From JAZDKP01 sp043802925 (GTDB taxonomy: Bacteria; Fibrobacterota; OXYB2-FULL-49-7; JAEUSG01): 8,495 nucleotides of DNA. Numbering within the stretch: the stretch's first letter is position 1; every line of letters begins with the position of its first letter. The notes under the pieces were generated by a model. The model did no database searches and was not told the DNA's origin. It worked only from the letters and a program-made list of their open reading frames with translations. Below are positions 1 to 5,277 of this stretch, in pieces. The DNA is taken from NCBI GenBank assembly GCA_043802925.1, contig JAZDKP010000068.1:1-8495 (forward strand), read 5' to 3'. Made by a program: the position numbers and the translations under genes.

Positions 1-2
1 AC

Positions 3-206
3 ATTGCCGATTGTGAGGTCCGCACCCAGCTCGAAGGCCGCAACATGTTTTCCACCTTCATCGCCAAGCGCAATGTGGTCAAGAAAAAGAAAGAGGAGAA
101 GGATCGTCTGCAGCGGCAGCGCGAATCGGAGGGCAAAGCCCCGGACGAGAAAGAGGCGGAAAAGGCCGCGCCAGCCGACGACACGGTTCCGGCCGGAAAT
201 TCCTGA
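3..206 (+). CDS. infC: Translation initiation factor IF-3, C-terminal end (partial)
   Basis: Only the last 67 residues are in the window; the gene enters from the left edge in the frame beginning at base 3 and stops at TGA 204-206. IF3 binds the 30S subunit, keeps it apart from 50S and checks initiator tRNA and start codon choice. The visible segment has the family's final strand, with EGRNM at residues 11-15 of the fragment followed by a hydrophobic run and AK, matching the LEGRNM...AP/SPK ending of bacterial IF3. The next genes are rpmI and rplT, the classical infC partners, which strongly supports the call. The oddity is a hydrophilic tail of about 43 residues after the usual end point: first a Lys/Arg/Glu-rich stretch, then an Ala/Asp/Glu/Pro-rich end. 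Most IF3 proteins stop within a few residues of that point. The N-terminal domain cannot be seen. Confidence 0.85.
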   Translation: MADCEVRTQLEGRNMFSTFIAKRNVVKKKKEEKDRLQRQRESEGKAPDEKEAEKAAPADDTVPAGNS

Positions 207-226
207 CCCTGCTTATTTTAGCGAAT

Positions 227-255
227 TTGACTTTGCGTGGGCCTCTGTTATTTAT
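227..255 (+). promoter_or_regulatory. Possible sigma70-like promoter before rpmI
   Basis: In the infC-rpmI gap, TTGACT (227-232, five of six matches to the -35 consensus) is followed after 17 bases by ATTTAT (250-255), or after 16 bases by TATTTA, inside an AT-rich run. The -35 box is good and the -10 box is poor. It could give rpmI-rplT a separate transcript from infC. This is a motif match only. Confidence 0.3.
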
Positions 256-266
256 TTATATTTCGT

Positions 267-290
267 GACTGTCCGATAACATCAGGAGTC
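267..290 (+). promoter_or_regulatory. Hairpin covering the rpmI ribosome binding site
   Basis: GACT (267-270) and CC (273-274) can pair with GGAGTC (285-290), giving six base pairs with a two-base bulge (271-272) and a ten-base loop. The right arm contains most of the rpmI Shine-Dalgarno sequence AGGAG (284-288), so folding would hide the ribosome binding site. Translation of the rpmI-rplT pair is repressed by L20 binding upstream of rpmI in E. coli, so a control element here would make sense, but I do not recognise the L20 operator itself. The hairpin is short and may be chance. Confidence 0.3.
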
Positions 291-295
291 CGATC

Positions 296-490
296 ATGCC
301 CAAAATGAAGACAAACCGGAGCGCGGCCAAGCGGTTCAAACGCACTGCGAGTGGCAAAATCAAACGCGGCCATGCCTACAAGCGGCACATTCTGACCAGT
401 AAGTCTCAAAAGCGCAAGCGCGGTTTGCGCAAAAGCGCGCTTGTGGCCAAGTGTGACAAGGAAAAAATCAAGCGTTTACTGGGTCTGTAA
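296..490 (+). CDS. rpmI: 50S ribosomal protein bL35
   Basis: A 64-residue, very basic protein, the normal length for bL35, a small component of the large ribosomal subunit. It begins PKMKTNRSAAKRFK and contains the family's conserved core KRGHAYKRHILTSKSQKRKR, so identification is direct. The ATG at 296 is preceded by AGGAG (284-288) at a seven-base spacing. It lies 89 bases after infC and 15 bases before rplT, the standard infC-rpmI-rplT order. Expression is probably coupled to rplT and may be limited by the upstream hairpin. Nothing is missing or unusual in the protein. Confidence 0.97.
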   Translation: MPKMKTNRSAAKRFKRTASGKIKRGHAYKRHILTSKSQKRKRGLRKSALVAKCDKEKIKRLLGL

Positions 491-505
491 TCAGGAGATC
501 ATACC

Positions 506-859
506 ATGCCCCGAGTTAAAAAAAGCGTTGCATCCCGCGCCCGTCGCAAATCCATGATTAAAAAGGCCAAGGGCTACCGTGGCAACCGCAGCGTCACCTT
601 TGTCATGGCCAAGGAGGCGGTTGAACGCGCCCTGCGCTATGCCTACCGTGACCGCCGTGTCAAAAAGCGCGAATTCAGGGAGCTCTGGATCGTGCGCATA
701 AATGCAGCGGCCCGGTTGGTAGGACTCACGTACGGTCGATTTATCAGCGGCCTTAAAAAAGCCGGAGTCGACCTTGACCGTAAAGTGCTGGCGGATATGG
801 CTGTCAACGATGCCAAGGCGTTTGGGCAGCTTGCAGCGCTCGCTAAAGAGCATTGCTGA
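506..859 (+). CDS. rplT: 50S ribosomal protein bL20
   Basis: A 117-residue protein of the usual bL20 length. L20 binds 23S rRNA early in assembly of the large subunit and, in several bacteria, also represses its own operon. The N-terminal half is the basic RNA-binding extension (PRVKKSVASRARRK, then KKAKGYRGNRS at about residues 20-30). The globular half carries RRVKKREFRELWIVRINAAAR (about 50-70), LTYGRFISGLKKAGVDLDRKVLADMA and a final AFGQLAALAKE. The ATG at 506 follows AGGAG (493-497), eight bases away, only 15 bases after rpmI. The two genes are almost certainly co-transcribed. The protein ends in cysteine, which is not significant. Confidence 0.97.
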   Translation: MPRVKKSVASRARRKSMIKKAKGYRGNRSVTFVMAKEAVERALRYAYRDRRVKKREFRELWIVRINAAARLVGLTYGRFISGLKKAGVDLDRKVLADMAVNDAKAFGQLAALAKEHC

Positions 860-944
860 CTTTATAAGACGTAAAAATCCTCCACAGACACGGCCGGTGT
901 CGGATTAAGGCGCAGCCCTTGTTCGATGACTGGCCTTTTTTATT
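860..944 (+). promoter_or_regulatory. Structured pheS leader between rplT and pheS
   Basis: This 85-base gap holds several small structures. GACAC (887-891) and GTGTC (897-901) form a perfect five-base-pair hairpin with loop GGCCG. It is followed by the terminator-like stem at 907-937. The left arm of that stem can alternatively pair with 915-920 (AAGG with CCTT, plus C911-G915 around a bulged C916), so two mutually exclusive folds exist. No Shine-Dalgarno sequence precedes pheS; the bases before its ATG are the U tract. The arrangement resembles an attenuator, as known for pheST in E. coli, but I see no T-box motifs and no clear specifier, so the mechanism is inference. Confidence 0.4.
907..941 (+). 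terminator. Intrinsic terminator or attenuator before pheS
   Basis: AAGGC (907-911) plus CAG (913-915) pair with CTG (930-932) plus GCCTT (933-937). This gives an eight-base-pair stem with one bulged G (912) and a 14-base loop. A run of six T (936-941) overlaps and follows the right arm. The stem is of modest strength and the loop is long, so efficiency would be partial. It ends four bases before the pheS ATG, so any pheS message from upstream must read through it. Confidence 0.45.
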
Positions 945-952
945 ATGAGTGA
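926..952 (+). CDS. Possible 8-codon leader peptide overlapping the pheS start
   Basis: An ATG at 926 opens a mini-ORF reading M-T-G-L-F-Y-Y-E and stopping at TGA 950-952, so it overlaps the first codons of pheS in another frame. A ribosome finishing it would be placed on the pheS ATG (945), which has no Shine-Dalgarno sequence. The codons Phe-Tyr-Tyr are suggestive for a pheST leader, but there is only one Phe codon and it comes from the T tract of the terminator. The nearest purine-rich run, AAGG (907-910), is too far away (15 bases) to be a good ribosome binding site. Speculative. Confidence 0.18.
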   Translation: MTGLFYYE

Positions 953-1961
953 AAAAAAAGAGACCGGACTGGAAAATATCCGTGACACCGCGCTCCGAGA
1001 AATTGCGGGTGTGCGCGATATTCCTTCACTTTTTCAGCTCAAGTCGCAGTACCTGGGCAAAAAAAGCGCCATTGCTGATGTGCTCAAGGGCGTGGCCGGT
1101 CTTTCCATCGATGAAAAACGGGCCATCGGCGGCCGGGCGAATGCCGTTAAGGAGGAGTTGTCGCAGGCGCTCGACGCCCGCCTCCTTGCGCTCGAGGCCG
1201 CGGCCGGACCGGTTGCCTTTGACCCCGCGCTTCCGGGTTTTCGTCCGCGCACAGGCCACCTGCACCCCATCACGTTGGTGATGGCGGAAATCAAGGCCCT
1301 GTTCGGACGCATGGGGTTTTCCGTGGCCGAAGGGCCGGAGGTTGAAACCGATTATTACAATTTCGAGGCGCTCAATACGCCCGCCCACCATCCGGCGCGC
1401 GACATGCAGGACACCTTCTATCTGGCGCCCAGCATCCTCCTCCGCACGCAAACCTCGCCGGTCCAGGTGCGCATCATGGAAAAGGAAAAGCCGCCCATCC
1501 GCATCATCTCGCCTGGCCGCGTTTTCCGCAACGAGGAAATCAGCGCGCGCAGCTACTGCCTTTTTCACCAGGTTGAGGGTCTTTACGTGGACGAGGGGGT
1601 TACGTTCGCGGACCTTAAAGGGACCATCGCCTCTTTCGTCAAGGCCTACTTCGGGTCCGGGGTCAAGTCCAAATTCCGTCCCAGCTTTTTCCCGTTCACC
1701 GAGCCTTCGGCCGAAGTTGACATCCAGTGCTTCCTTTGCGGCGCCAAAGGGTGTCCCATCTGCAAGCGCACGGGATGGCTCGAGATTATGGGGTGCGGCA
1801 TGGTCGACCCCAATGTGTTCGGGCCGGTGAACATTGACCCGGAAAAATACACCGGCTTTGCCTTTGGCATGGGGGTGGAACGAATCGCCCTGCTCAAATA
1901 CGGCATCGACGATATACGGCTTCTGTTCGAAAACGATGCCCGGCTGCTGGAACAGTTTTAG
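945..1961 (+). CDS. pheS: Phenylalanyl-tRNA synthetase alpha subunit
   Basis: A 338-residue catalytic subunit of the alpha2-beta2 enzyme that charges tRNA-Phe in the cytoplasm (EC 6.1.1.20). Residues 1-90 are the N-terminal helical coiled-coil arm that contacts tRNA, with the typical YLGKK at 36-40. The class II catalytic domain follows: HLHP (105-108), HHPARDMQDTFY (148-159), LLRTQTSPVQ (165-174), the motif 2 region SPGRVFRNEE (189-198) with FHQVEG (207-212), RPSFFPFTEPSAEVD (245-259) and motif 3 GFAFGMGVERIALLKYG (304-320). A cysteine cluster C262-x2-C265-x4-C270-x2-C273 sits where E. coli has a short loop and could hold zinc. The ATG at 945 matches the family's start but lacks a Shine-Dalgarno sequence, unlike the neighbouring ribosomal genes. 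It is followed 14 bases later by pheT. Confidence 0.97.
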   Translation: MSEKKETGLENIRDTALREIAGVRDIPSLFQLKSQYLGKKSAIADVLKGVAGLSIDEKRAIGGRANAVKEELSQALDARLLALEAAAGPVAFDPALPGFRPRTGHLHPITLVMAEIKALFGRMGFSVAEGPEVETDYYNFEALNTPAHHPARDMQDTFYLAPSILLRTQTSPVQVRIMEKEKPPIRIISPGRVFRNEEISARSYCLFHQVEGLYVDEGVTFADLKGTIASFVKAYFGSGVKSKFRPSFFPFTEPSAEVDIQCFLCGAKGCPICKRTGWLEIMGCGMVDPNVFGPVNIDPEKYTGFAFGMGVERIALLKYGIDDIRLLFENDARLLEQF

Positions 1962-1975
1962 ACGGAAATGCGACC

Positions 1976-4348
1976 ATGAAAGCTCCCTATCTTTGGCTCA
2001 AGGAATTCGTCAACACCCCGCTTTTGCCCGAACAGCTTGCCGAAACTTTCACCTTTCTCGGTCTTGAGGTCGACGGCATTGAGGGCGGTTACTCACCCCG
2101 GCCCGGCATTGTGGTTGGCCGCGTACTCGAAAACCGGCGTCATCCGAATGCCGACAAGCTTTCGCTGAACAAGGTCGACGTTGGCAACGGGCAGGTTCTT
2201 GATATCGTCTGCGGAGCGGCCAATGTCCGCGCCGGGCTCAATGTAGTTCTTATACGGGCCGGGCATACCCTGCCGGACGGTTTTGCCATCAAGGAGTCCA
2301 AAATAAGGGGAGAGTTGTCGCAGGGTATGATTTGTTCTGAAAAGGAACTCGGGTTGGCCGAGGCTTCCGGGGGTATCCTTGAACTCCGTGAGGGGCTCAC
2401 TCCGGGCGAAATTTTTTCCGCCGCGCATTTTGACTGCGACCCGGTCTTTGAGGTCGCGGTGCTTCCCAACCGGCCGGACTGTCTTTCAATTATAGGCCTT
2501 GCACGCGAACTTGCAGCCAAGCTTGAGCTGTTGCTTTCAGTGCCCGCAGTCAAGGTTACCGAAGGCGTATTGAGTGTGGACGCCAAGATTAATGTCGAAA
2601 TCGTGGACAGAACAGGTTGCCCACGATATATGGCGCGGTATATTTCCGGTCTAAAGGTCGGCCCATCACCCGACTGGATGGTCAAACGGCTTGCAGCTGT
2701 CGGGGTTCGTTCAATCAATAATATTGTCGACATAACTAACTATGTATTAATGGAATACGGCCACCCGCTTCATGCTTTTGATTATGCGAAAGTGGCTGGC
2801 GGAAAAATAATTGTTCGAAGGGCAATGCAGGGCGAGGCCATGCCCACACTCGATGGAAACGAGCGCACGCTTTCGATCGAAGACCTGCTCATCTGCGACG
2901 CAGAAAAGCCGGTGGCTTTGGCCGGGGTCATGGGCGGCGCCTTCTCCGAAGTTTCGGACAGCACCACCGAGGTCCTGCTTGAGGCCGCCTATTTTGACCC
3001 GGTTTCCATCCGTAAAAGCGCGCGGCGTCACGGCATGTCCACCGAGGCCTCCTATCGCTTTGAACGCGGGGCGGACCCTGGTATCCTTGCGACCGCCATT
3101 GACCGCGCGTGCGAGCTTTTGACGCAGTTTGCCAATGGCACGGTCGCCCGGGGGCGGGTCGACGTCAACCCGGGTCAAATTAAGCCGCTTACACTCACTG
3201 TCCGCACCCAACGCGTTAACCGCGTGCTGGGCAGCGCCTTTTCCGCGGCTCAAATCAAGCGGGCGCTCTCGTCCATCGGACTCGTTTGCGGGGAGGGTGA
3301 CACCTTCAGCGTGACCGTACCCACCTGGAGGCCCGATGTCACCCGCGAAGCGGACTGCATCGAAGAAGCGGCCCGGCTCATCGGATACGATAAAATCGCG
3401 GACAGCACGCACGGCCGGGTCAGCCTCACGCCCAGGACCCACGCACTCGACGACTTCCGTTCCGAGGTCCGCCTTGCTCTGGCCGGTTTCGGCCTCTCCG
3501 AAGCGATCACCAATACGCTTGTACACCCCGAGGAACTGGTTCGTCTGCAAGACGGAAAAACCCCGCCCATGCTGTTAAATCCGCTCAACCCCGAGATGTC
3601 AGCGCTCCGCACCTCGCTTCTGCCCAGCATGCTTCAGACGGTCAAACACAATAAAAACCGCAACAGCGACGACCTCGCGCTCTTCGAAATCGGCCGTGTC
3701 TTCAATAGCAGGGGCGCGGATGTGCAGCCCGAGGAAACGGAGAGAGTCGCGGCCGTGTTTACCGGCCGTCAATCCCCTTGCCGCTGGGACGGAAAGACTG
3801 AAGACTGGGACATGTATGCGCTTCGCGGGCTGGCCGAGGCTTTCATCCATAAGCTCACGGGCCGGCCGGTCCGTTTTCCGGCCACTGAATTTTACGGTTG
3901 CCCTGGTGTTTCCATTGAGCTCCAGGGCAAGGCCTTTGCCCGTATCCTGTCCTTGGGCAGCCGTCTGCTCAAGGCTTACGACATTAAAGGCGGGGTCTGG
4001 TATGTTGAAATGGAACTCGCGCCCCTTTTCGAAGCGCGGCGCGGCGTGGTTCGGTACCGGCCCCTTTCCAAGTTCCCTCCGTCCGATCGTGACATTGCCG
4101 TGGTCACGGACGATGCCATCAGCGCGGACGAAATGATGGAGAGCATCCGGCGCGAAAGCCCGCTCATCGAAAGTGTGGCTATATTCGATGTCTTCAAGAA
4201 CCCGGAGCTGGGGGCTGGCCGCCGTTCCGCGGCCTTTGCCATCCGGATGCGTAAAAACGATGGGACCCTTACCGATGCCGAGGTGGACGGGGTCATGACC
4301 CGGGTCCTCGGACGCCTTAAAAGTAAATACAAGGCCGAGCTACGTTAA
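1976..4348 (+). CDS. pheT: Phenylalanyl-tRNA synthetase beta subunit
   Basis: A full-length 790-residue beta subunit (usual bacterial length about 800). It pairs with PheS, binds tRNA-Phe and edits mischarged Tyr-tRNA. Domains in order: N-terminal segment with YLWLKEFV (5-12); EMAP/OB-fold tRNA-binding domain (about 43-150, with HPNADKLSLNKVDVG and SQGMICSEKELGL); B3/4 editing domain (about 210-390, with NNIVDITNYVLMEYGHPLHAFD and ASYRFERGAD); B5 domain (about 404-473, with WRPDVTREADCIEEAARLIGYD); the catalytic-like core B6-B7 (about 490-690, with LLNPLNPEMSALRTSLLPS); and the anticodon-binding FDX-ACB domain (about 696-789, from PLSKFPPSDRDIAVV). The ATG at 1976 matches family starts, with only a weak ACGGAA upstream, so translation may be coupled to pheS. 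Roughly 2540-2830 uses many AT-ending codons unlike the flanks. Confidence 0.97.
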   Translation: MKAPYLWLKEFVNTPLLPEQLAETFTFLGLEVDGIEGGYSPRPGIVVGRVLENRRHPNADKLSLNKVDVGNGQVLDIVCGAANVRAGLNVVLIRAGHTLPDGFAIKESKIRGELSQGMICSEKELGLAEASGGILELREGLTPGEIFSAAHFDCDPVFEVAVLPNRPDCLSIIGLARELAAKLELLLSVPAVKVTEGVLSVDAKINVEIVDRTGCPRYMARYISGLKVGPSPDWMVKRLAAVGVRSINNIVDITNYVLMEYGHPLHAFDYAKVAGGKIIVRRAMQGEAMPTLDGNERTLSIEDLLICDAEKPVALAGVMGGAFSEVSDSTTEVLLEAAYFDPVSIRKSARRHGMSTEASYRFERGADPGILATAIDRACELLTQFANGTVARGRVDVNPGQIKPLTLTVRTQRVNRVLGSAFSAAQIKRALSSIGLVCGEGDTFSVTVPTWRPDVTREADCIEEAARLIGYDKIADSTHGRVSLTPRTHALDDFRSEVRLALAGFGLSEAITNTLVHPEELVRLQDGKTPPMLLNPLNPEMSALRTSLLPSMLQTVKHNKNRNSDDLALFEIGRVFNSRGADVQPEETERVAAVFTGRQSPCRWDGKTEDWDMYALRGLAEAFIHKLTGRPVRFPATEFYGCPGVSIELQGKAFARILSLGSRLLKAYDIKGGVWYVEMELAPLFEARRGVVRYRPLSKFPPSDRDIAVVTDDAISADEMMESIRRESPLIESVAIFDVFKNPELGAGRRSAAFAIRMRKNDGTLTDAEVDGVMTRVLGRLKSKYKAELR

Positions 4349-4367
4349 TAAAAAAAAGGAGTACACA

Positions 4368-4619
4368 GTGGAAGACGCTTTTAACGCACTCAACGAAAGA
4401 ATCGAAAAAGCCATTGAAGAAATTTCCCGCCTCCGCTCCGAAATCGAGGCCCGCGACGCCAAGGAGGAGGCCGGAAACCAGAAGATTGCCTTCCTCGAAA
4501 ACCAGGTCAAGACCCTGGAGCAGGAACGGGGTTCCGTGGCTTCGAATTACGAGGCGCGGCTTGCCGTTTGTTCCGAGCGGATCACCGCGGTCATCAAAAA
4601 ATTGGACAATGTTATATAA
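4368..4619 (+). CDS. Small coiled-coil protein, possible ZapB-like cell division factor
   Basis: An 83-residue, highly charged protein starting at GTG 4368, preceded by a strong AAGGAG (4356-4361) at six bases. It begins 19 bases after the pheT stop. Heptad-like spacing of hydrophobic residues runs over about residues 6-55 (for example ALNERIEKAIEEISRLRSEIE and IAFLENQVKTLEQE), so nearly the whole protein should be a coiled coil. There is no signal peptide, membrane segment or catalytic motif. The C-terminus RITAVIKKLDNVI recalls the short ZapB-like proteins (TIGR02449 type) often encoded directly upstream of zapA. ZapB-type proteins layer onto the Z-ring by binding ZapA. The position before zapA supports such a role, but coiled coils are easily confused and the assignment is inference. 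Confidence 0.8.
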   Translation: MEDAFNALNERIEKAIEEISRLRSEIEARDAKEEAGNQKIAFLENQVKTLEQERGSVASNYEARLAVCSERITAVIKKLDNVI

Positions 4620-4631
4620 AAATTATATATT
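4602..4631 (+). promoter_or_regulatory. Possible promoter for zapA and 6S RNA
   Basis: TTGGAC (4602-4607) overlaps the end of the coiled-coil gene. It is followed by TATATT (4626-4631, five of six matches, 18-base spacer) or TATATA (4624-4629, 16-base spacer). A further TATAGT lies at 4638-4643. The whole stretch 4612-4655 is much more AT-rich than its surroundings and includes a quasi-palindrome centred on AGCT at 4632-4635. This looks like a real promoter zone that could drive zapA and the downstream RNA, but the exact boxes are uncertain. Confidence 0.4.
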
Positions 4632-4711
4632 AGCTTATATAGTAAGCAGTTATAAACAACGAAAGGAATTTTCAGGGCCGCGTGCTTTAAATTTTGAATT
4701 GATGTAACCCT

Positions 4712-5014
4712 ATGGAAGACAAACTGAACCGTGTTCGAGTCTTGATTGCCGGTGATGAATACACCATCAAGGGTGAAGCGTCCAGCGACACCATCTCCCG
4801 GATATCCGAATATGTAAACTCCAAAATCACGGAGATTGGCACTGCCGCCACCTCCAAGGAGCGTTACCGGCTCGCCATTCTGGCGGCCGTGAACATCACC
4901 GGGGAGCTGTTCGAGGCACGGAAAGAATTGTTCGAAGCTTCCGATAAGTTGGATCAATACACGTTTAAAGCAAAGGAGTTATCCAGAAAAATAGAGACCG
5001 TCATTGACGGATGA
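4712..5014 (+). CDS. zapA: Cell division protein ZapA
   Basis: A 100-residue ZapA-family protein (PF05164), the usual length. ZapA is a cytoplasmic protein that cross-links FtsZ filaments and stabilises the Z-ring. The N-terminal globular part has the family pattern VRVLIAGDEYTIKGEASSDTISRISEYVNSKI (8-39). The C-terminal half is the dimerising and tetramerising coiled coil, with YRLAILAAVNITGELFEARKEL (52-73) and a charged helix to the end. The ATG at 4712 is the first possible in-frame start after a stop at 4706-4708, so the start is secure, yet no Shine-Dalgarno sequence stands at normal distance. It lies 92 bases after the coiled-coil gene and directly precedes the 6S RNA candidate, a gene order known from gammaproteobacteria. 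Confidence 0.92.
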   Translation: MEDKLNRVRVLIAGDEYTIKGEASSDTISRISEYVNSKITEIGTAATSKERYRLAILAAVNITGELFEARKELFEASDKLDQYTFKAKELSRKIETVIDG

Positions 5015-5031
5015 CTTTTGGAACCTGAAAA
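5004..5031 (+). promoter_or_regulatory. Possible promoter for the 6S RNA
   Basis: TTGACG (5004-5009, five of six matches to a -35 box) lies at the very end of zapA. It is followed after 16 bases by TGAAAA (5026-5031), a weak -10 box. Initiation a few bases later would put the RNA start near 5037-5041, where the closing stem of the structured RNA begins. The -10 is poor, and the RNA could instead be cut from a longer zapA transcript. Confidence 0.25.
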
Positions 5032-5036
5032 AAAAA

Positions 5037-5220
5037 TTCGGGGTTCCCGGCTCGTGCGCAAAAATTTTTGATCTTCAAACGTATCGCCAGGCGTTGTCTT
5101 TCCTCTGCGGAATACAGGCTTGCCCCTCACCGGGCAAGAGTTAAGAACCAGAAGAAGCAACACCACCCTTTCCAGTAATGGAGAGTTCAAAAATTTTGAA
5201 ACGCGAGATTCGGGGCCCTT
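5037..5220 (+). ncRNA. ssrS: 6S RNA (candidate)
   Basis: A region of about 184 bases without a convincing ORF folds like 6S RNA, which binds housekeeping RNA polymerase by imitating an open promoter. The two ends pair over a long distance. C5059-A5063 pairs with T5194-G5198 and T5065-A5071 with T5187-A5193 around a bulged A5064. CTCG (5051-5054) pairs with CGAG (5204-5207), CCCG (5046-5049) with CGGG (5211-5214), and GGG (5041-5043) with CCC (5216-5218). An upper stem includes GTTG (5093-5096) with CAAC (5158-5161). The apex is a perfect seven-base-pair hairpin, CTTGCCC with GGGCAAG (5119-5138), loop CTCACC. Unpaired stretches near 5074-5092 and 5162-5184 would form the central bubble. The position directly after zapA matches the known zapA-ssrS linkage. 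Ends are approximate; no covariance search was possible. Confidence 0.75.
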
Positions 5221-5225
5221 TTTTT
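5187..5225 (+). terminator. Intrinsic terminator at the 6S RNA 3' end
   Basis: The 3' arm of the closing stem ends in GGGGCCC (5212-5218), followed by seven T (5219-5225). Pairing of this arm with 5041-5071 gives the stem and the T run gives the release signal. A run of nine A (5028-5036) before the 5' arm can pair with the T run and lengthen the stem. rny begins 52 bases later, so it needs read-through or its own start site; I see no clear promoter in 5226-5265. Confidence 0.5.
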
Positions 5226-5277
5226 ATTGATAGTGAACGATTTGGCCAACCCACGATAGATTGAGAAGGAGAATCCC

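Noticed and set aside
4..279. A + strand frame of 91 codons at the left edge
   Set aside because: It is the wrong frame of the infC 3' end; the true frame (from base 3) ends at 206 with a recognisable IF3 terminus.
491..853. A 120-codon minus-strand frame over rplT
   Set aside because: It lies fully opposite rplT, which is unmistakable bL20.
863..868. TATAAG after rplT as a -10 box for a pheS promoter
   Set aside because: No acceptable -35 sequence lies 15-19 bases upstream; the nearest TTGCAG (831-836) is 26 bases away.
860..944. T-box riboswitch before pheS
   Set aside because: The gap is too short, and I find neither the conserved T-box sequence nor a specifier loop.
2140..3550. Long minus-strand open frames within pheT (2140-2733 and 2747-3550)
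   Set aside because: They are shadows of pheT, which has intact conserved domains throughout. They show no recognisable protein pattern.
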